NCBI RefSeq assembly: GCF_036961565.1
Contig: NZ_JBAMDD010000008.1
Coordinates: 62,001-126,000 of the forward strand
DNA length: 64,000 nt
Direction of reading: 5' to 3'
DNA from: Chitinimonas sp036961565
Lineage (GTDB): Bacteria; Pseudomonadota; Gammaproteobacteria; Burkholderiales; Chitinimonadaceae
The notes under the pieces were generated by a model. That model did no database searches, was not told the DNA's origin, and saw only the letters and a list, made by a program, of their open reading frames with translations. Positions 8,609 through 16,863 of the stretch are shown in pieces. The position numbers and the translations under genes are program-made. Each line of letters begins with the position of its first letter. The stretch's first letter is position 1.

Positions 8609-9652
8609 ATGAGCCAAGCCCCACAAAGCCTTTCCTATCGCGATGCCGGCGTCGATATCGATGCGGGTGACCAGCTGGTCGAGAACATCAAGCCCTTCGC
8701 CAAGCGCACCATGCGGCCGGAAGTCCTGTCCGGCATCGGTGGCTTCGGCGGCCTGGTCGAGATCAGCAAGAAGTTCAAGGAACCGGTGCTGGTATCGGGC
8801 ACCGATGGCGTGGGCACCAAGCTCAAGCTGGCATTCGAGCTGAACCGCCACGACACCGTAGGCATAGACCTGGTGGCCATGAGCGTCAACGACATCCTGG
8901 TGCAAGGCGCCGAACCCCTGTTCTTCCTCGATTACTTCGCCTGCGGCAAGCTGGATGTCACCAGCGCCACCGAAGTCATCAAGGGCATAGCCAGCGGCTG
9001 CGAACAATCGGGCTGCGCCCTGATCGGTGGCGAAACCGCCGAGATGCCAGGCATGTACCCCCTGGGCGAGTACGACCTGGCCGGCTTCGCCGTCGGCGTG
9101 GTGGAAAAGAGCAAGATCATCACCGGCGAGCACATCGCCCCCGGTGATGTGGTGCTGGGCCTGGCCTCCAATGGCGCCCACTCCAATGGCTATTCGCTGA
9201 TCCGCAAGATCCTGCATCTGACCGAAGCCGACTACAACGCCTCTTTCGACGGCGGGCGCTCGCTGGCCGATGTGGTGATGGCCCCTACCCGTCTCTACGT
9301 GAAGCCCATCCTCAAGCTGATGGAAAGCCTCACCGTGAAGGGCATGGCCCATATCACCGGCGGTGGCATCACCGAAAACGTGCCGCGCGTGCTGCCCGAC
9401 AATACCGTGGCCCAGATCGACGCCAAGTCCTGGCAGTTGCCCAAGTTGTTCCAATGGCTGCAAGCCCAGGGCAATGTCGAAACGCAGGAAATGTACCGTA
9501 CCTTCAACTGCGGCATCGGCATGGTGGTGATCGTCTCGGCGGCAGACGCCGAAGCCGCCAGCAAGCTGCTGGCCGCCGAAGGCGAGACCGTCTACCGCCT
9601 GGGCGCCATCCGTGCCCGCAACGGTGACGAGCACCAGACCCAGGTCGCCTGA
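8609..9652 (+). CDS. purM: Phosphoribosylformylglycinamidine cyclo-ligase
   Basis: A 347-residue AIR synthetase that closes the imidazole ring in purine biosynthesis (FGAM + ATP to AIR). The N-terminus LSYRDAGVDIDAG, the GTDGVGTKLKLA loop, GIDLVAMSVNDI, LIGGETAEMPGMY and HITGGGITENVPR are all present. The ATG at 8609 is chosen because it gives MSQAPQSLSYRDAG, aligning with known PurM starts. An in-frame start at 8567 would add 14 non-conserved residues. purN follows after 124 bp and a strong hairpin. Confidence 0.95.
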   Translation: MSQAPQSLSYRDAGVDIDAGDQLVENIKPFAKRTMRPEVLSGIGGFGGLVEISKKFKEPVLVSGTDGVGTKLKLAFELNRHDTVGIDLVAMSVNDILVQGAEPLFFLDYFACGKLDVTSATEVIKGIASGCEQSGCALIGGETAEMPGMYPLGEYDLAGFAVGVVEKSKIITGEHIAPGDVVLGLASNGAHSNGYSLIRKILHLTEADYNASFDGGRSLADVVMAPTRLYVKPILKLMESLTVKGMAHITGGGITENVPRVLPDNTVAQIDAKSWQLPKLFQWLQAQGNVETQEMYRTFNCGIGMVVIVSAADAEAASKLLAAEGETVYRLGAIRARNGDEHQTQVA

Positions 9653-9667
9653 GTCCCATCGGTCTAT

Positions 9668-9701
9668 CCGGGCCTGGCCGGCACTGCCGGCACCGGCCCG
9701 G
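9668..9701 (+). other. Strong nested hairpin between purM and purN
   Basis: CCGGGCC / GGCCCGG (9668-9674, 9695-9701) encloses a second stem, GCCGG / CCGGC (9677-9681, 9687-9691), with a 5-base loop. There is no T-run. It starts 16 bases after the purM stop. It could lower expression of the downstream genes relative to purM or protect the purM 3' end. Confidence 0.55.
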
Positions 9702-9776
9702 GGCTGACCCGCCCGTCCGATACGCCATCGCGGTGCCTGGCCAAGCAGCCAGGCCCGCAGGATTGCCGCTGCACCT

Positions 9777-10373
9777 ATGAAAAACATCGTCATCCTGATC
9801 TCCGGCCGTGGCTCCAATATGCAGGCCATCGTCGAAGCCGCCATCCCCGGCGCGCACATTGCCGCCGTTATTGCCAACCGGCCCGATGCAGCCGGCCTGG
9901 CCTGGGCTGCTGAACGCGGCATTGCCACCGTCGCGCTCGATCACAAGCCATACGCCAGCCGCGAAGCCTTCGATACCGAACTGGCCACCCGCATAGACAG
10001 CTTCCAGCCCGATCTGGTGGTGCTGGCCGGCTTTATGCGCATACTGACGCCCGCCTTCACCCAGCATTACGCAGGCCGGATGTTCAATATCCACCCCTCC
10101 CTGCTACCGGCCTTCCCCGGCCTGCATACCCACCAGCGCGCCATCGATGCCGGCTGCAAACTGGCGGGCTGTACCGTCCACTTCGTCACGGCCGAGCTTG
10201 ATCATGGCCCCATCGTGTTCCAGGCGGCTGTGCCGGTACTGGACGACGATACCGAGACCAGCCTGGCACAGCGGGTGCTGGCAGAGGAACACCGGCTCTA
10301 CCCCGCCGCCGTGCAGGCGTTTGTCGAAGGCCGGCTGGCAGTGGACGGGCTGCGTGTCCGTCACCTCGGATAG
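9777..10373 (+). CDS. purN: Phosphoribosylglycinamide formyltransferase
   Basis: A 198-residue GAR transformylase that uses 10-formyltetrahydrofolate to formylate GAR in purine synthesis. The N-terminal SGRGSNMQA loop binds the phosphate. The active-site signature NIHPSLLPAFPG carries Asn104 and His106, and Asp142 (in ELDHGP) completes the catalytic set. The length is normal. It is immediately followed, 4 bases past the stop, by the first DUF3108 gene, so the two are probably co-transcribed. Confidence 0.95.
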   Translation: MKNIVILISGRGSNMQAIVEAAIPGAHIAAVIANRPDAAGLAWAAERGIATVALDHKPYASREAFDTELATRIDSFQPDLVVLAGFMRILTPAFTQHYAGRMFNIHPSLLPAFPGLHTHQRAIDAGCKLAGCTVHFVTAELDHGPIVFQAAVPVLDDDTETSLAQRVLAEEHRLYPAAVQAFVEGRLAVDGLRVRHLG

Positions 10374-10377
10374 GTCT

Positions 10378-11559
10378 ATGCGAGCCAGGCTGTCGCCGCT
10401 CTTCCTCATCGCCCTGCTCGCCTCCCTGCTGCTGCACCTCACTGCCAGCCTGGGCGATACCCTGTGGCTGTGGTGGCAGCACGACTCACTGACCGATACC
10501 CCGCTGATCCAGCCCTCGCAGCGCACGCTGCAGGGCAGGCAGTTGGCAGACCAGGCCAGCCGCCGATTGCTGGCAGGCATCAAGCCGCTCGATGCCCTGC
10601 AGGTACAGCTAGGCCTGCCGGCCGAGACTAGCAGCCCGGCTCCGGTCCAGGCAGAGGCCGCAGCACCGGCTGCGCCCGCGGCACCGGAACCACCCGTGTC
10701 ACCGCCGCAACCCACCGCGCCGCCCCCCAAGCCGGCAGCCCGCCCACCCAAACCCAGCACACCCGCGCCCCAAGCCCCGGTGTCGCCACTCCAGGTGGCC
10801 GCCACAGCCGAACCAACCCCAGCCGCCGCCACCGCTGCGCCAGTGACGCCCGCCGAGCCCACCGCCGTCATCGAGTCTGCTGCCGCCACCGCCAGCGCAC
10901 GCCCGGTGCTGGATGGACCCTTTCCCCGCCAGATCGACGTCAGCTACCTGATCAAAGGCGTGGCACTGGCCAAGCTCAAATGGCGCCAGGATGGCGACGA
11001 GTACGAGATAGACCTGCTGGGTAGCTTCCTGGGCCAGACCTACGAATGGAAAAGCGAGGGCGAGGTCGGCCCCCATGGCCTACGGCCCAAACGCTTTACC
11101 GAGTGGCGCAACCGCAAGCCCGCCCCCCGCTATCTGGTGGAGTTCGACTGGCCAGCGCAGCAGGTCAGCTTTGGCGAGCCCGCCAAGCGCCAGACTGCGC
11201 CACTGCAGGAAGGCGCCCAGGACATGTTCTCCGCCCCCTACCAGTTCGCCTTGCAGGGCAGCAGGCTGCCCGACTTCACCATGCAGGTGGTCAGCGGCCG
11301 CAAGACCTATACTGTGCCATTCAAGCTGATAGGCGAAACGACGCTGACCCTGTCCGGCATCAAGGTGCCCACCCTGGTCCTGTCCGGCAGCCATGAGAAG
11401 CGCAGATTCGAGTTTTACCTGGCGCCCGACTGGCACAATCTGCCCGTGCGCATACGCAGCGATGATGGCGAAACCGTGCAGGACATGATCGCCGTCGAGG
11501 CCGCTTTTGACGGCAATACCGTGCTGGCACGCGCCGCACCCCGCGAGAGAGACCGTTGA
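10378..11559 (+). CDS. DUF3108 family exported or anchored protein, long form
   Basis: A 393-residue protein starting with MRARLSPLF and a hydrophobic stretch (residues 8-25) that serves as a signal anchor or signal peptide. Residues of about 85-175 are a proline/alanine-rich linker. The C-terminal 210 residues form a DUF3108 domain, beginning near PRQIDVSYLIKG and including SGRKTYTVPFKLIG. DUF3108 is a periplasmic beta-rich domain of uncertain function. The ATG is 4 bases after the purN stop; upstream in-frame starts would lie within purN. Its neighbour is a second, shorter DUF3108 protein, so this is a tandem paralogous pair. Confidence 0.8.
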   Translation: MRARLSPLFLIALLASLLLHLTASLGDTLWLWWQHDSLTDTPLIQPSQRTLQGRQLADQASRRLLAGIKPLDALQVQLGLPAETSSPAPVQAEAAAPAAPAAPEPPVSPPQPTAPPPKPAARPPKPSTPAPQAPVSPLQVAATAEPTPAAATAAPVTPAEPTAVIESAAATASARPVLDGPFPRQIDVSYLIKGVALAKLKWRQDGDEYEIDLLGSFLGQTYEWKSEGEVGPHGLRPKRFTEWRNRKPAPRYLVEFDWPAQQVSFGEPAKRQTAPLQEGAQDMFSAPYQFALQGSRLPDFTMQVVSGRKTYTVPFKLIGETTLTLSGIKVPTLVLSGSHEKRRFEFYLAPDWHNLPVRIRSDDGETVQDMIAVEAAFDGNTVLARAAPRERDR

Positions 11560-11624
11560 TTCAGCAGGAGGTCAGCCGCCAGCCACTACGCTGGTCGCCA
11601 TCCCCAACGCTCAAGGCACGCATC

Positions 11625-12302
11625 ATGATTGCACGTACCCTGCTTTTGACCTTCAGCCTCCTGGCCGCCACCGCGCCCCAGGCCGCCGACCTGCCACGCC
11701 AGGCCCGCATCACCTACGAAGCAAGGCTGAGCGGCCTGCCGGTGGGCGAGGCCGTACAACGCTGGCAGCGGGAAGGCGACAAGTACACGCTGGATACCGA
11801 GATCACCCCCATACTGGGTTCCCGCATCCGCTATCACAGCGAAGGCGAGCTGACGTCCGCCGGATTGCGCCCCAGCAGCTACGGCGAGTTCCGAGGCAGC
11901 AGCAGCACCCCGCGCCAGCAGGCACAGTTTGACTGGCGCACCCGGCAAGTCAGCTATGGCCCGGCAGACGCCTTGCAAAGCGCCCCACTGGACAGCGGTG
12001 CACAGGACCTCAACACCCTGCCCTTCCAGCTCGCCTGGCTGGGCAGCAAGGCCACCATCAATCTGCAGATCATCACCGGCCGCAAGCTGCGTGATGACGC
12101 CTTTACCGCCAGCACCGGCAGCCCGTTCGCCCTCATGGGCAAGCACACGGCCACCCGTGTCTGGCGCGCCCCGGACGGTGACAAGCGCACCGAGTTCTGG
12201 CTAGCCACCGATTACGCCAACCTGCCCGTCAAGATCGTCCGCCACGACGACAAGGGCGAGCTGCAGCTGATCGCCAAACACATCGAATACCAACTGGAAT
12301 AA
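11625..12302 (+). CDS. DUF3108 family periplasmic protein, short form
   Basis: A 225-residue exported protein. The first 20 residues (MIARTLLLTF... ending APQA) form a clear signal peptide with a likely cleavage before ADLP. The rest is a DUF3108 domain, with SGLPVGEAVQRW, GSRIRYHSEGEL and LPVKIVRHDDKGE matching the architecture of the preceding gene, which also ends in NLPVRIRSDDGE. A TTG overlapping the previous stop (11556) is in frame but would place 23 residues before the signal sequence. The stop is 2 bases before the methyltransferase ATG. Confidence 0.82.
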   Translation: MIARTLLLTFSLLAATAPQAADLPRQARITYEARLSGLPVGEAVQRWQREGDKYTLDTEITPILGSRIRYHSEGELTSAGLRPSSYGEFRGSSSTPRQQAQFDWRTRQVSYGPADALQSAPLDSGAQDLNTLPFQLAWLGSKATINLQIITGRKLRDDAFTASTGSPFALMGKHTATRVWRAPDGDKRTEFWLATDYANLPVKIVRHDDKGELQLIAKHIEYQLE

Positions 12303-12304
12303 CC

Positions 12305-13570
12305 ATGCCCCCACTGAATCAAGAACAATTCCACGCCGCCCTGGATGCCTTGCGCAATGCCCTGTCCTTCGCCGCACCGGCCGATGCCGTACTGTCGCGC
12401 TACTTCCGCGAGAACCCCAAGCTGGGTAGCCAGAACCGGCACTTCATCGCCGAAGCGGTATTTGGCGTCATGCGGCAGAAGTTCGCACTGGACCGTATCT
12501 GCGGCGAAGACAACAGCCCCCGCCGGCTGCTGCTGGCCTGGCTGATACGCGGTGGCCGCAACCTGCGCGAATTCGAGCCCATCGTCTCCCGCGAGGACGA
12601 GCGCGCCTTCCTGGCCGGCGTCAAAGCCTTCAAGCTGGAAACCCTGACCCTGGCCGAGCGGGCCGAATTACCCGAGTGGGTAGGCAGCGAGCTGCAGGCC
12701 AGCGGCATGAGCGACGACGACATCCTCAGCCTAGGCCGCGCCCTGTCCCAGCCCGCCCCGCTGGATCTGCGCGTCAACACCCTCAAGATGAAGCGCGAGG
12801 CTGTCCAGGCCGAGCTGGAAGCCCTGGGCTACGAGCACAGCCCCACGCCCTACTCGCCTTTCGGCCTGCGGCTGGCAGGCAAGCCCGCCATCAACCGCCA
12901 CACCCTGTTCACCGAAGGCGCCATCGAAGTGCAGGACGAAGGCAGCCAGTTGCTGGGCCTGTTAGTCGGCCCCAAGCGCGGTGAGATGGTGGCCGACTTC
13001 TGTGCCGGCGCCGGCGGCAAGACGCTGCTGCTGGGCATGCTGATGGCCTCCAGCGGCCGCCTGTATGCGTTTGATGTCTCCGAAAAGCGGCTGGCCAACC
13101 TCAAGCCGCGCTTGGCTCGGTCCGGCCTGTCCAATGTCCAGCCACAACGCATAGAGAGCGAGAACGACAGCCGCATCAAGCGCCTAGCCGGCAAGCTGGA
13201 CCGCGTGCTGGTCGACGCCCCCTGCTCAGGCATGGGCACCCTGCGCCGCAACCCCGATCTCAAGTTCCGCCAGAGCGCCACCAGCGTGGACGAACTGAAC
13301 CAGAAGCAGACCGCCATCCTGGCCTCCGCCGCCCGCCTGGTAAAAGTCGGTGGCCGCTTGGTCTACGCCACCTGCAGCATACTGCCGCGCGAGAACCAGG
13401 GCATAGTCGAAGCCTTCCTGGCCGCCCACCCCGGTTTCGAGCTGATTCCCGCCAACCAGGTATTGAAGGAACAACGGGTAGACCTCGACACCGGCAACTA
13501 CCTGCAGCTGCACCCGCAGATACACGGCTGCGACGGCTTCTTCGCCGCCGTGATGACGCGCAAGGCCTGA
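12305..13570 (+). CDS. RsmB/NOP family RNA (cytosine-5) methyltransferase
   Basis: A 421-residue SAM-dependent RNA m5C methyltransferase of the RsmB/NOP2 superfamily. Motif I is ADFCAGAGGKTLLL near residue 230. The two catalytic cysteines lie in motif IV (VDAPCSGMGTLRRNPD) and motif VI (VYATCSILPREN). The N-terminal 140 residues are the helical NusB-like part. The family modifies rRNA or tRNA; which target is not evident. It differs from canonical RsmB, which normally neighbours fmt, so it is probably a paralogue. It is the last gene of the purN-DUF3108 run. Confidence 0.9.
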   Translation: MPPLNQEQFHAALDALRNALSFAAPADAVLSRYFRENPKLGSQNRHFIAEAVFGVMRQKFALDRICGEDNSPRRLLLAWLIRGGRNLREFEPIVSREDERAFLAGVKAFKLETLTLAERAELPEWVGSELQASGMSDDDILSLGRALSQPAPLDLRVNTLKMKREAVQAELEALGYEHSPTPYSPFGLRLAGKPAINRHTLFTEGAIEVQDEGSQLLGLLVGPKRGEMVADFCAGAGGKTLLLGMLMASSGRLYAFDVSEKRLANLKPRLARSGLSNVQPQRIESENDSRIKRLAGKLDRVLVDAPCSGMGTLRRNPDLKFRQSATSVDELNQKQTAILASAARLVKVGGRLVYATCSILPRENQGIVEAFLAAHPGFELIPANQVLKEQRVDLDTGNYLQLHPQIHGCDGFFAAVMTRKA

Positions 13571-13773
13571 TATTGCGATCATGGGCAGCACGCACGGCAG
13601 GCGCGGGCCGTCCTGGTCACCCAGCGCCCGCCGCGCGCCCATCACAGGCTTGCAAGGGGTAAAGCACAGATATCTGCGGCGCCGGGCGGCCTCGCGGCCC
13701 TGGGTAGTGGTTTGAGTCGGCTTCGACTTTTCGTGGCTGAAGTTCATAAATCACGCCGAACCGCCAGGAAATG

Positions 13774-13804
13774 TTGGCTATGCTGCTCATGTAGCCAATA
13801 TATT
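13774..13804 (+). promoter_or_regulatory. Inverted repeat and possible promoter upstream of the chemoreceptor
   Basis: TTGGCTA (13774-13780) and TAGCCAA (13792-13798) are perfect inverted arms with an 11-base spacer, ending 25 bases before the start codon at 13824. TATATT at 13799-13804 could be a -10 box and TTGGCT its -35 at an over-long 19-bp spacing. The arms look like a dimeric operator site. The 13571-13823 gap otherwise shows no gene. Confidence 0.4.
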
Positions 13805-13823
13805 CTTGTGTGCCCGGAAGCCC

Positions 13824-15419
13824 ATGCGCCTACTGTCCAGAAGCAGTCTGACCCAGCGCCTGCTGCTGCCCATATTGCTGGTGGGCGCCGCCGTAGCGCT
13901 GGCCTGCATCGCCCTCACCATGCAATTGCGCGAACAGATGGTGCGCACCGCCGGCATCAAGGCCGCCCAGACCTTGGCCCAGCAGACCACCGTACTGCGC
14001 GCCTTCTATACCAGCGAGATCTCCACCCGGGCGGGTGCCGCAGGCATGCATTTTGGCGCCAACTTCCGCGAGCAGCCCAATACCCTGCCCCTGCCCGCCA
14101 CCCTGGTCAAAGCCCTGGGCACTGCCCTCAGCAAGGACTACCCCGGCACCGCCATCCGCCTCTACAGCCGCCACCCCTTCCCCAACCGGGTGGCCACTGA
14201 AAGCTATGATGCCTTCGAGCTGGCCAGCATCGCCGCGCTGGAACGCAATCCCGACATCCCCCAGCAAACCCTGCAGCGGGTGGGCGACCGCCTGTACGCC
14301 CGCTATGCCGTTGCAGACCGCATGCAGCAGGCCTGCGTCAGCTGCCATAACAGCCACCCCGACTCCCCCAAGCGCGACTGGAAGGTGGGCGATGTACGCG
14401 GCGTGGTGGCAGTGACGGTGCCGGTAGAGGATGTTGCCGCCCAGGTCAGCCACGGCATGGCCAGCCTGGGCCTGCTGGTGCTGGCCGGCTTCTGCCTGAT
14501 CACCGGCGTAGCACTGTGGCTGACTCGCCAGGTGCTCAGGCAGGTAGGTGGCGAGCCCGAATACGCGGCCGATATCGCCAGGCGGGTGGCAGAGGGCGAT
14601 CTGTCGGTTGCCGTGCAAACACACCGCGACGACAGCAACAGCCAGTTGCATGCCATGCAGCATATGGTAGCCAGCCTGCGCCAGGTCGTGACCGAGCTGC
14701 ATGCCGCCACCGCCGTGACCGTCTCGGCCTCCGGCCACGTGGCCGCAGCGTCGCAGGCGCTCAGCGCCACTACCTCGGAACAAGCCGCCAATGTGGAAGA
14801 AGCCAGCGCCGCCCTGACCCAGATGAGCGCCAGTGTCAGCCTCAACGCCAACCATGCCCAGGCCACCGATGCCATTGCCTGGCAGGCGGCAGACGCGGCC
14901 AGCCAGGCCAGGGTATCGGCGCAGCAGACCGTACAGGCCATGCGCGAAATCGCCCGCAAGGTGGCCTTGATAGACGATATCGCCTTCCAGACCAATATGC
15001 TGGCCCTGAATGCCGCCATAGAGGCCGCCCGCGCCGGGCAAAGCGGCAAGGGCTTTGGCGTGGTCGCCAGCGAGGTACGCAAGCTGGCCGAACGCAGCCG
15101 CACCGCCGCCGAGGAGATAGGCCAGCTGTCCCTGAACAGCGTGGACCAGGCCGAACAGGCCGGCCACCTGCTGGACCAGGTCGAACCGTCCATACGCCGA
15201 ACCGCCGAACTGGTACAACAGATCGCCGCCGCCAGCCGCGAGCAACGCAATGGACTGGAACAGATAGCCCTGTCCGCCAGCCGCCTGTCCGCCACCACTC
15301 AGACCAATGCCGCAGCCTCCGAAGAGCTGTCCGCTACGTCCGAGCGCTTGAATGAACAGTCCCAGCAATTGCAGGACATTGCCCATCGCTTCCGGCTACC
15401 ACCCGACGGGCTGGCATAG
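13824..15419 (+). CDS. Methyl-accepting chemotaxis protein with CxxCH-containing periplasmic domain
   Basis: A 531-residue transmembrane chemoreceptor. TM1 is at about 16-36, a periplasmic domain follows to about 210, TM2 lies at 215-237, then HAMP (about 238-290) and the signalling domain. The tip contains DDIAFQTNMLALNAAIEAARAG and GKGFGVVASEVRKLAERS. The periplasmic part resembles the Tll0287/DUF3365 sensor domain and holds a c-type haem motif, CVSCHNSH, near residue 171, so redox, oxygen or NO sensing is inferred. The start MRLLSRSSL puts TM1 close to the N-terminus; a frame 6 codons longer exists. No che genes adjoin it. Confidence 0.9.
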   Translation: MRLLSRSSLTQRLLLPILLVGAAVALACIALTMQLREQMVRTAGIKAAQTLAQQTTVLRAFYTSEISTRAGAAGMHFGANFREQPNTLPLPATLVKALGTALSKDYPGTAIRLYSRHPFPNRVATESYDAFELASIAALERNPDIPQQTLQRVGDRLYARYAVADRMQQACVSCHNSHPDSPKRDWKVGDVRGVVAVTVPVEDVAAQVSHGMASLGLLVLAGFCLITGVALWLTRQVLRQVGGEPEYAADIARRVAEGDLSVAVQTHRDDSNSQLHAMQHMVASLRQVVTELHAATAVTVSASGHVAAASQALSATTSEQAANVEEASAALTQMSASVSLNANHAQATDAIAWQAADAASQARVSAQQTVQAMREIARKVALIDDIAFQTNMLALNAAIEAARAGQSGKGFGVVASEVRKLAERSRTAAEEIGQLSLNSVDQAEQAGHLLDQVEPSIRRTAELVQQIAAASREQRNGLEQIALSASRLSATTQTNAAASEELSATSERLNEQSQQLQDIAHRFRLPPDGLA

Positions 15420-15471
15420 CAAGAACGGCCCTACCGTGCTGCTCTCAGCACAATCTGCCTGGCTGAAAAAC

Positions 15472-15498
15472 AAAAAACACGCCATCGGCGTGTTTTTT
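15472..15498. terminator. Bidirectional terminator between the chemoreceptor and sspB
   Basis: A perfect 12-bp inverted repeat (AAAAAACACGCC / GGCGTGTTTTTT) with a 3-base loop has A and T runs on both flanks, so it can end transcripts from both convergent genes. Confidence 0.92.
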
Positions 15499-15514
15499 GC
15501 GCAGCAGTACCGGC

Positions 15515-16009
15515 CTACTTCACCACGCGTAGATGACCACGCCCTGCGGGCGGTGCGGCGGGTGGTGGTTCCTCATCGTCCGCTGGCGGGGCCTCCTTGG
15601 CCTCCTCCTTCAGCACCACGGCTTCCGGCACGCTGGGCGACACCGGTCGCAATGCGCTAACGCGCTCCTCGCCTTGCTCCTCCTCGCCCGCTTCGGCGAA
15701 CTCCGGCTCCCAGGCCATGCCCTCGCCCGTCTCGCGGGCAAACAGGGATACCACGGCGCCTATGGGCACAGCGATATCGCGGGACACGCCATTGAAGCGC
15801 GCCGAGAAGTGCACATAGTCGTCACCCAGCTGCATATTGCGGGTGGCGTTATAGCTCACATTGAGGGTGATCTCGCCATTCTTCACGAACTCCATGGGCA
15901 CCTGCATCTTGCCGCGCACGGCGACCACCAGATAAGGCGTGTAGCCGTGGTCGGAGCACCATTCGTGGATGGCGCGCATCAGGTAAGGCTTGATCGGGAC
16001 TGGTTTCAT
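15515..16009 (-). CDS. sspB: ClpXP protease specificity-enhancing factor SspB
   Basis: A 164-residue adaptor that tethers ssrA-tagged peptides to ClpX. The folded N-terminal domain (about 1-110) contains IKPYLMRAIHEWC, VEFVKNGEITLNVS-like strands and GAVVSLFARETGEGMAW. The remainder is a long acidic and proline/alanine-rich linker ending in GRGHLRVVK, matching the basic ClpX-binding tail of SspB. The start MKPVPIKPY at 16009 is preferred to one 12 codons upstream. It lies downstream of sspA on the same strand. Confidence 0.93.
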   Translation of the reverse strand: MKPVPIKPYLMRAIHEWCSDHGYTPYLVVAVRGKMQVPMEFVKNGEITLNVSYNATRNMQLGDDYVHFSARFNGVSRDIAVPIGAVVSLFARETGEGMAWEPEFAEAGEEEQGEERVSALRPVSPSVPEAVVLKEEAKEAPPADDEEPPPAAPPAGRGHLRVVK

Positions 16010-16094
16010 GCGCTTCGCGTAGGGGGGAGGAAGGAGTCGGTACAAGGCAACAGGCCCGACACAGCATTGCCGGCCGGGCCCATCACGCCTTACA

Positions 16095-16700
16095 TCATTT
16101 GCGCATGGCTTTTTCGTTAGGCGTCATCGAGTCGATAAACGCCTGACGGCCGAACAGGCGCTCGGCGTACTTGAGGATAGGTGCCATCGGCTTGGACACT
16201 TCCACGCCGTAGTGCTCAAGGCGCCACAGCAGGGGTGCAATGGCCACGTCCAGCATGGAGAACTCTTCGCCCAGCATGAACTTCTGCTTGGCAAACAGGG
16301 GGGCGATCTGGCCCAGGTTGTCACGTATGGTGGTACGGGCCTTTTCCAGGTCCTTCTTGCTGGACGCGCTGTTCTCCAGGGTGCGCACATGGACAAACAG
16401 TTCGCGCTCGAAGTTGAACAGCATCAGGCGGGCACGGCCACGCATGATGGGATCGGCCGGCATCAGCTGCGGATGCGGGAAGCGCTCATCAATGTATTCG
16501 TTGATGATGTTGGATTCATACAGGCACAGGTCGCGCTCGACCAGCACAGGCACTTCGTTGTACGGGTTCATCACAGCCAGGTCTTCCGGCTTGTTGTGTA
16601 TGTCCACGTCAACGATCTGGAAGTCCATGCCCTTTTCGAACAGGACAATACGGCAGCGGTGGCTGAAAGGGCAGGAAGTGCCGGAGTACAGGGTCATCAT
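16095..16700 (-). CDS. sspA: Stringent starvation protein A
   Basis: A 201-residue glutathione-S-transferase-fold protein that binds RNA polymerase and changes its response in stationary phase. It has the thioredoxin-like N-terminal domain (LYSGTSCPFSHRCRIVL, then NEVPVLVERDLCLYESNII) and an all-helical C-terminal domain. The usual SspA length and the adjacent sspB make the call secure. Two consecutive ATG codons open the frame. The gene is separated from petC by a terminator. Confidence 0.93.
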   Translation of the reverse strand: MMTLYSGTSCPFSHRCRIVLFEKGMDFQIVDVDIHNKPEDLAVMNPYNEVPVLVERDLCLYESNIINEYIDERFPHPQLMPADPIMRGRARLMLFNFERELFVHVRTLENSASSKKDLEKARTTIRDNLGQIAPLFAKQKFMLGEEFSMLDVAIAPLLWRLEHYGVEVSKPMAPILKYAERLFGRQAFIDSMTPNEKAMRK

Positions 16701-16795
16701 AAGCGGGGGATCTCCATCAACGGCAATAGTCGTAAACGATCGAGTTTAGCATTTTGCCTGGGCAAATAGCCAGAAAAGCAACATAAGCAACTGAT

Positions 16796-16830
16796 TCAAA
16801 AAAGAAAACGGGAGGAATCACCTCCCGTTT
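16796..16830 (-). terminator. Terminator of the petABC operon
   Basis: AAACGGGAGG / CCTCCCGTTT (16806-16815, 16821-16830) is a perfect 10-bp stem with a 5-base loop. Read on the minus strand it is followed by a T-rich run (TTTTCTTTTTT), 34 bases past the petC stop. Confidence 0.9.
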
Positions 16831-16863
16831 CCGACTGCAGGACCACACAGCTGCGGAGCAGGC

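Noticed and set aside
8360..9928. Long minus-strand frame over purM
   Set aside because: Antisense to a certain purM with no domain signature.
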